A stretch of 64,000 nucleotides of DNA from Cryptomeria japonica (lineage: Eukaryota; Streptophyta; Pinopsida; Cupressales; Cupressaceae), in assembly GCF_030272615.1 (NCBI RefSeq), contig NC_081408.1, positions 336,318,793 through 336,382,792 of the forward strand, in the 5' to 3' direction. The notes under the pieces were generated by a model. That model saw nothing but the letters and a program-made list of their open reading frames with translations. It was not told the DNA's origin and made no database searches. Position numbers and translations under genes: made by a program. Positions 58,241 through 64,000 of the stretch are shown piece by piece (the first letter of the stretch is position 1; each line of letters begins with the position of its first letter).

Positions 58241-58661
58241 GAAATAAATATCTCTAATACCAAATAAAGAATTAAAAATGATAGTTTAATAAAGAAAAAT
58301 TGCTACATAGCAATAAACACACAGAAATTGCTACTCAAAAGCTAATAAAACTTTATATTCATTCAATAAATTACAAATCCTCATGATCATGAGATCAAGG
58401 ATCAATTGACTATAGAGATCAGAGACAAAATAAAACATTACAATCTCCCTATTTATATAGAGGTCTTTAGCACATGCATATTTATGCACAACTATAGTTA
58501 GCCTTTTTATGCAAATTATATTTTTAGAAAAGCATATCCTTAATTGTAGTTCTTCCCATGCAAGTGGGAGAAATTAATAAAATTCTATTTTTATCTTATG
58601 CAATAGATTTCTATTCAAACTACAATTGATCACATGTATGTGGAAAAACTAGCATGCCAAC
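58233..58661 (-). mobile_element. copia-type LTR (minus strand) truncating copy C
   Basis: It appears to start TGAAGGAAATAA at 58233 and ends GCATGCCAACA at 58661. After it, CTCTTAATTTTAACC reads on the minus strand as a purine tract (AAATTAAGAGGGATAA) before a TGTTGGCATGC LTR start, so this is the 3' LTR of a minus-strand element. Its start and body resemble the LTR at 55330-55832. The element's interior is lost beyond 59207. Confidence 0.55.
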
Positions 58662-59207
58662 ATTATCCCTCTTAATTTTAACCACTACTGGTTTGTTTCA
58701 ACACAAATTTTGATATTATCTTCTAACTTTAACAAGATTTTCTCCTACCATGATCCATCATGTGGTGATCTCTATTTGGACTATAAATTCTTGACTTTTA
58801 ACTCCTTCAAGCCTTTTCTAAGACCTTGATTTGGATTCCTCACAAATTGACGGCTTCACCTATTTGATAGGTGGTTTCAAACTTTACTCTTCTCAACATA
58901 AACGCGATATTTTCATACCTCGCCAAACTCTCCTTGTTTGTTTGGGTTGCAAATTGTATGATTACACCTTCTTTTCAAACATGATGTTATTGAAAACCTC
59001 AATTCCTTCTTTGGTTGACATGCAAATGCCAGTTTGACTTCACTCTCCTCTTTGGAGGGTGAGTTTCACCTTTGGATGGTGCCTTTTTTATTGACAATGG
59101 GATTTACTTCATTAACTAAAACTACTCTGCCCATGTAACTTGGATAGTTTCTCGTACTAAAAAAATTAACATGCAAATCATCCTTATTTTATCTACAATC
59201 TTCCTAC
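58662..59207 (-). other. 3' internal remnant of the preceding LTR element
   Basis: Non-coding on both strands, apart from a 68-codon frame (58831-59037) without known domains. It lies between the purine tract and the LTR of the next copia element, whose insertion cut it off. Confidence 0.4.
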
Positions 59208-59993
59208 TGTGAGATTCTATGAGAAGCGAGAACCGAGCCAAGATCTGATGTCGGTCATAGATCACATGCAACTCCTCACGCAATGGATGATCAAAGATCA
59301 AAATAGCTGAATGAAGATAATTTCTATATGAGAGAGAAATAGAGACAAATAAGAGAATTTGGAGAAGACTCTCACCGAGCTATCACTTCACTAGTGAAGG
59401 TGAGAGTATAGTGCTTATTATATAGAAAAATATAAGCATATACATCCAAGGGGTGCATTAACTCCTATTCCCCATAAAAAGTGAGAGGTTTTACCTTCTT
59501 GGTAAATGCCAAAACATGTGGCATAACCTCCTTACATGAAGACAAAAAAGGAGTTGAGAAAGTTGGCACATAAGGCCAAAAGAGGGTGTGAAACCCAACT
59601 ACCCCATAATCCACTTAGTAAATGACAAAATAGTGGTTATGAGAGGTGGCACAACAAGCCAAAAGAGGGTGTGTAACTCAACTACCCATGTGAGGTGGAG
59701 AGTTACACATGTAGCTGAAGTATTTCACCACGTGTCCTCATATAAACCACTCCTATTAACCTAAGCAAGCTTAAATAATATATGTGTAGGAAAAATAAAT
59801 ACCCCCTAACATAAGGAAAATAAAAAACTTACACTAACACCCCCCCTTAAGCGTAGCTTAGGTGGGTGAAAATATGGGTCCCAGCAAATGCAACCATGTT
59901 AGGTACCCATGTACATAGATAGCCCCCCCAAAAGAAGAAGCCCCCCATAAGAGGAATAGCCCCCCCCTAAATAAGGAGAGAAAGAAAGAAGGA

Positions 59994-61440
59994 TTAAGAA
60001 GTCCCTCCTGAAGTAGACACCTTTTGTATCCCAAGCAAAGATCGCAAATGAAGGAACTTGCTTTCGATGAAGGGTTTGGTGAATATGTCTGCAGTTTGCT
60101 TCTTTGTAGAACAATACTTAAGATCAATGATGCCTTCCTGAATGAGCTCCTGAATATAGTGCATATGTATCTCAATGTGTTTCATCCTTTGGTGATGAGC
60201 TGGATTTCTTGAGATCTGTATAGCACTTTGATTATCACAAAAGATGATAGTAGGCTTCCTAACTGGAATACCAAACTCAGTGAGAATATTTTGAAGCCAA
60301 ATAGCCTCAGTGGTTGCATTAACTGCCCCTCAATACTCAGCCTCTATTGATGAAAGAGCAATTGCAGACTACTTCTTACTCGACCAACAAACTGGACCAG
60401 AACCAAGTGAGAAGCAATACCCTGAAGTGGACTTGTGATCCTGAGAATCACCCACCCAATCTGAATCCGTATATCCCACCAAGTCAATATCCATGATTGC
60501 TGCATACTGAATTCCATTATTGTGAGTACCCCGAATGTAGTGGAGAATCCACTTAGCTGCTTTCCAATGCAACTCATGTGGCTCCTGCATGAATTTAGAG
60601 ACCATGCCCACCGCATATGAAATGTCAGGTCTCGTATGAGTCAAGTAGATGAGGCTCCCAACAATTTGTCGATATAAAGTGCTATCAACCAAGGGTGAAG
60701 AGAAATTAGCCTCAAGTTTGACCCCAAACAAAAAAGGAGTAGGTGCAGGCTTACAATCAACCATGTGAAATCTAGAGAGCATATCGAGTGCATACTTGGG
60801 TTGTCCAAGGAAAATGCCTAAAGAAGATTGAGTAATCTCAATTCCCAAGAAGTAATGTAGAAGATCCAAGTCTAACATCAAAAATCTATCATGTAGAGCA
60901 GTTTTCACTACCTTGATGGTGGATGAGTGACTCCCTGTGATCAATAAGTCATCAACATAGAGAACTAGAAATGTGAGAGTATCATCCTGGTGCAGAATGT
61001 AAACATTTGGATCAGAATGGCATCGAGTAAAACCAACTGTCAGAAGGAAGGAGTCCATCTTGGCATACCAAGCTTGAGGAGCTTGTTTGAGACCATAGAG
61101 AGACTTTTGAAGTCGACACATAAGTGAAGGATCTTGAACAAACCCTTGTGGCTGCTCCATGTAGATTTCCTCCTAAAGGTCACCATGAAGAAATGCACTC
61201 TTGACATCCATCTGATGAACTTCCCAACGATGGGTTGCAACAATAGCAAGGAAAAGCTGGAAGGAATTCATCTTAGCAAATGGAGCAAAAGTCTTAGAGT
61301 AATCAACCCCTGGAACTTGGGAAAAGCCTTTTGCTACCAAGCGAGCCTTATACTTATCAATCGACCCATCTGCTACAAATTTTGTTCAATAGATCCACTT
61401 GCATTGAAGAAGTTTCCTTCCCTTAGGAAGAGGAACTAAA
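59994..61440 (-). pseudogene. copia reverse transcriptase and RNase H, few defects
   Basis: The RT N-terminal part (61160-61440) has a VHQMDVKSAFLHGDL stretch followed by a stop. The 263-codon frame (60369-61160) covers EQPQGFVQ, LQKSLYGLKQAPQAWYAKMD, the catalytic LYVDDLLITG, and RNase H starting at LVGYTDSDWVGDSQDHKSTS (first catalytic Asp). After a stop near 60370, a SSIEAEY motif and a CDNQSAIQI stretch follow. The end is HIEIHMHYIQE, then an ADIFTKPFIESKF stretch at 59994-60185. Confidence 0.92.
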
Positions 61441-62642
61441 TCCCATGTGTGATTCCTTTCCAAGGAATTAAACTCTTCTTGCATTGCAACATCCCATTCG
61501 GGAACACCTTTAGCTTCTCGAAAAGATTGTGGATCAGAAGCTGAAGCAATGAAGAGATGTGGAGCTTGCTGAAATTATGACCTAGTTCTTCTAATATCTG
61601 ATGGATCACCAAGCCAATCTCTTCTTGACTCAAAAGTTTGTCGAGCCCAAAGAGGCACTAAAGCTGGAGAGTCTGGGGGAGAATCATCAACCTCTGAAGG
61701 ATGACTATGAGAAGAATGTGAATCCTCACCATCACTATCACCATCTAAAGTGGAGGAAGAAGACTCCTCATCAGGATTAGGAGGATTAAGATCCTCAGAA
61801 GAACTTTCATCATCATGCAATGTCTCCAATGTGATAGTGCATGGAGAAGTGGTATGAGAAGAAATAGAATAACTCTCCTCAAAACAAACACTCCTCTCAA
61901 TGAATAACTCATGTGTAGAGGGATGGAGAAGTCTATACCCTTTGACATCATCTAGATACCCAACAAATATACAAGGCTTTCTCTGCGGATCCATAGCCTT
62001 GCATTTCTCTACTAGAATGTGGGCCCATGCAAGAGAACCAAACACTCTAAAATGCTTAACTGTAGGTTTCTAGCCAATCCAAGCTTGAAAAGGAGTTACC
62101 CCCTTCACAGCTTTATGAGGAACTTGGTTCTGGATGTAACCTGCACAATTGATGGCCTCTACCCAATACTGAGGTGCTAAAGACTTGGAGTGAATCATAC
62201 AATTTGCCATCTCCTTCAAGGACCTATTCTTCTGTTCTGTGACACCATTCTATTGAGGACTGTATGGAATTGTGTGCTACATGTTGATACCTTCTAAAGC
62301 ACAAAATTGTTCAAACCGATTATTAACATATTCACCCCCATTATCTATACGCAGAATCTTGATGAACTTCCCAGATTGTTTCTCTACAAAAACTTTGAAA
62401 TCTAGATAATTCTCAAATACCTCAGATTTTTGTTTGAGAAAGTAAACCCATGTAAATCTGGAAAAGTCATCAATAAATGTTAAGACATATCTAGCCATGC
62501 TGAAAGATGGTTGTGGAAATGGTCCTGCCAAGTCACTATGTATCAACTCTAATAGATGTGGAGCTCTCCATGCTTTGCCTTTATCATACTTCTCCTCGGG
62601 ATGCTTACCAAGAATACATCCCTAGCAAACTCCATCATAAAA
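61441..62642 (-). pseudogene. copia integrase, catalytic residues kept
   Basis: 62277-62546 reads MIHSDLAGPFPQPS (first Asp), LTFIDDFSRFTWVYFLK and KILRIDNGGEYVNNRFEQF (second Asp). After a stop (Gln-to-stop type), an NGVTEQKNRSLKEMANCM stretch supplies the catalytic Glu. 61575-62045 reads FGSLAWAHILVEKCKAMD, then a GYLDDVKGYRLL stretch, followed by a Ser/Asp/Glu-rich linker. Stops near 62277 and 62045 break the frame. Confidence 0.9.
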
Positions 62643-63548
62643 TCAAATAGAAGGCAACCCTGAAACCATGTGTTGTTGACTGAGTTGTTGCAAGTAATGA
62701 TAGCTCAAGTGGCCAAATCGTTGATGCCACAGACAACTAATCTCATCTGCATGAGTGAGTGAAACTGTCGAAGGAGAGTCAAGAACAAAGTGAGAAAACT
62801 GATATAATTTGGATTGATGATCTGCTTTTCCCACAGCTATAGTAGACCCATTATGCATTTCACTGATTACCACTGTATATGGTGTGAACTCAATTCGCTT
62901 GCTAGAACCAGTGTGAGTGATCTGATAAACAGATAGGAGATTAGTTGATAAAGATGGAACATAAAGGACATCCTTAAATGTTCTTTCACCCACATCAACA
63001 GACCCTCTCTCATGCACTTCAACAGGAGTGCCATCACCCATTAGTATGGAAGGCATAGAACATGGCTCTAAAGAGGTGAAATCATCTTTTGAAGAAGCCA
63101 TGTGGTGTGAAGCACCCGAGTCAATTATCCAAGAATTGGGTTGTGAAGCAACAGAAACTAGGGCCTTACCCTTTCCTTTCCCTTTACTCTTATCTGTATC
63201 CTTAGAAGATCCTTTTGATGAACTTTGTTTGACTAAATCAGACACCTTGATATTATTCTTTTCAAGAAGATTTGAAAGGTGATCAATTTGTTTCTTTAAA
63301 CACTTATGTTCATCATGACCAAGCCTCTTACAATAAGAACACTTGACCTTCTCCTTCTTAGGTTGTTCACCTCTTGATGAAGAGGTCTGATTATCTGCTT
63401 TTGAAGTAGCAGATTTCTGATCTTTTTTCTTCTCTCTTTGGTTCTTTTGTTTCTTATCTTGCTTACTAGACCCTTTTTTTTCTTTTGTGCCTTGATTTAC
63501 AACTAAGGCATGTGACTTAGAGGGTTCTATTGTACCCATTTGAACCAA
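62643..63548 (-). pseudogene. copia gag C-terminus, protease and GAG-pre-integrase
   Basis: A 301-codon open frame: a Lys/Gln/Ser-rich basic region, the CCHC knuckle CSYCKRLGHDEHKC, a second Lys/Ser-rich stretch, the protease with WIIDSGASHHMASSKDDF (DSGA intact), then a FKDVLYVPSLSTNLLS stretch, and the integrase zinc-binding start CLWHQRFGHLSYHYLQQLS. The frame is closed by a stop two codons after GLPSI, where a Phe-Tyr sequence continues in frame. Confidence 0.92.
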
Positions 63549-63569
63549 TTTGTCTTGCTCCCTAGTGAG

Positions 63570-64000
63570 TTATGGAGCAAATTCATCCAGAGAAGGCATT
63601 TTGAATGTGGTACCTAGGGCACATTTTGTAGCATACAATGTAGAAACAAACACTAAATAGTTAGGACCCAGCTTAGAAAGAATACTCAAGATTAGTTGTT
63701 TATCATCTTTCTTAGTTCCACATCGTTCCAACTGCAATCTTATAGACTTAAGTTTAGTGAAGAATTCTTGTATAGTATCAAAATTGGTTGGATTCAACCC
63801 TATGAGTTCATTCTCTAACCGATGACCTCTTAGCTCCTCCTGCTTACCAAAGAGGTTTTCCAAAGTGGTCCACACTGCATTTGGTGTAGTGGCAGATTCA
63901 ATGTGAAAAAGAAGGTCTGGAGAGATTGACATACATAGAATACCAAAAGCTTCATCACATTTATTAAACCATTTAATCTTTTCTGTAGCATCTTGAGGTT
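63570..64000 (-). pseudogene. copia gag N-terminal/central part (cut by window edge)
   Basis: 63570-63932 reads AVWTTLENLFGKQEELRGHR, then a FDTIQEFFTKLKSIRLQLE stretch and a LILSILSKLGPNYLVFVSTL stretch, the UBN2-type Gag signature of plant copia elements. A stop near 63568 separates it from the next frame. The N-terminus lies beyond the window. Confidence 0.88.

Larger units (their letters stand above)
59208..64000 (-). mobile_element. best-preserved Ty1/copia element, running off the window
   Basis: The 3' LTR is 59208-59839 (632 bp; minus strand TGTTAGTGTAAG...GAATCTCACA). The purine tract GCTTAAGGGGGGG lies next to it at 59840-59852. The minus strand then carries RNase H, RT, integrase, protease and gag in proper order up to the window end; the 5' LTR lies outside. 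The frames are long (up to 301 codons) with only a few stops, so this is the youngest or least decayed autonomous element here. Confidence 0.93.

Overview
This is nuclear DNA of a land plant with a large, AT-rich, repeat-laden genome. A conifer-like gymnosperm is my best guess. That guess rests on the many old, decayed LTR retrotransposons, a solo LTR, several relics that lack pol, and gene copies spread over tens of kilobases. Nothing in the window fixes the species. There are no bacterial genes, no CRISPR array, and no rRNA or tRNA gene that I can support.

The only non-mobile gene family here is a plant DUF4220/DUF594 membrane-protein family, in tandem on the + strand. Copy A (7270-9903) is one open frame of 877 codons with both domains and an unusual C-terminal coiled coil made of about 14-residue repeats. 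Copy B (about 39366-46216) is a pseudogene with an internal deletion and a complete copia element inside it. Copy C (55833-58240) lacks its 5' half and carries a short non-autonomous LTR element. A fourth copy survives only as a 3'-flank relic (about 33150-33400). A and B also share about 1.1 kb of 5' flank containing a small conserved upstream ORF.

Region by region: 1-6.2 kb is AT-rich DNA with no gene I can support. 6.2-10.2 kb holds gene A and its flanks. 11.1-11.8 kb is a degenerate array of about 83-bp repeats. 13.8-14.8 kb is a solo LTR with perfect 5-bp target duplications. 16.7-21.2 kb is a dead Ty3/gypsy element of the Tat/Ogre type with an extra RNase H. 22.0-24.1 kb is a repeat cluster: CpG-rich 29-bp palindromic repeats, an AT tract, a (TC)n tract of about 46 units, and a satellite of 10/20-bp modules in both orientations with an 855-bp higher-order period. 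24.1-27.6 kb holds a copia LTR plus gag fragment joined to a gypsy gag-protease fragment. A SINE lies at 29.8-30.1 kb and a 5'-truncated chimeric LINE at 30.5-32.8 kb. 33.8-36.0 kb is a non-autonomous LTR element. 38.3-46.2 kb is copy B with its copia insert. 46.6-50.3 kb is a copia fragment split by a second LINE-like insert. 51.0-55.8 kb is another copia element, 55.8-58.2 kb is copy C, and 59.2 kb to the window end is the best-preserved copia element, which runs off the edge.

The genes do not form an operon or pathway. The window reads as a tandem gene array progressively broken up by retroelements. Paralogue comparison is the strongest tool here: copy A shows the pre-insertion sequence of B and C, which makes target sites, deletions and C-to-T decay directly visible. 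No defence or other novel multi-gene system was found. The most novel items are the DUF4220/DUF594-coiled-coil array with its uORF, the 855-bp higher-order inverted-module satellite, and the chimeric LINE.
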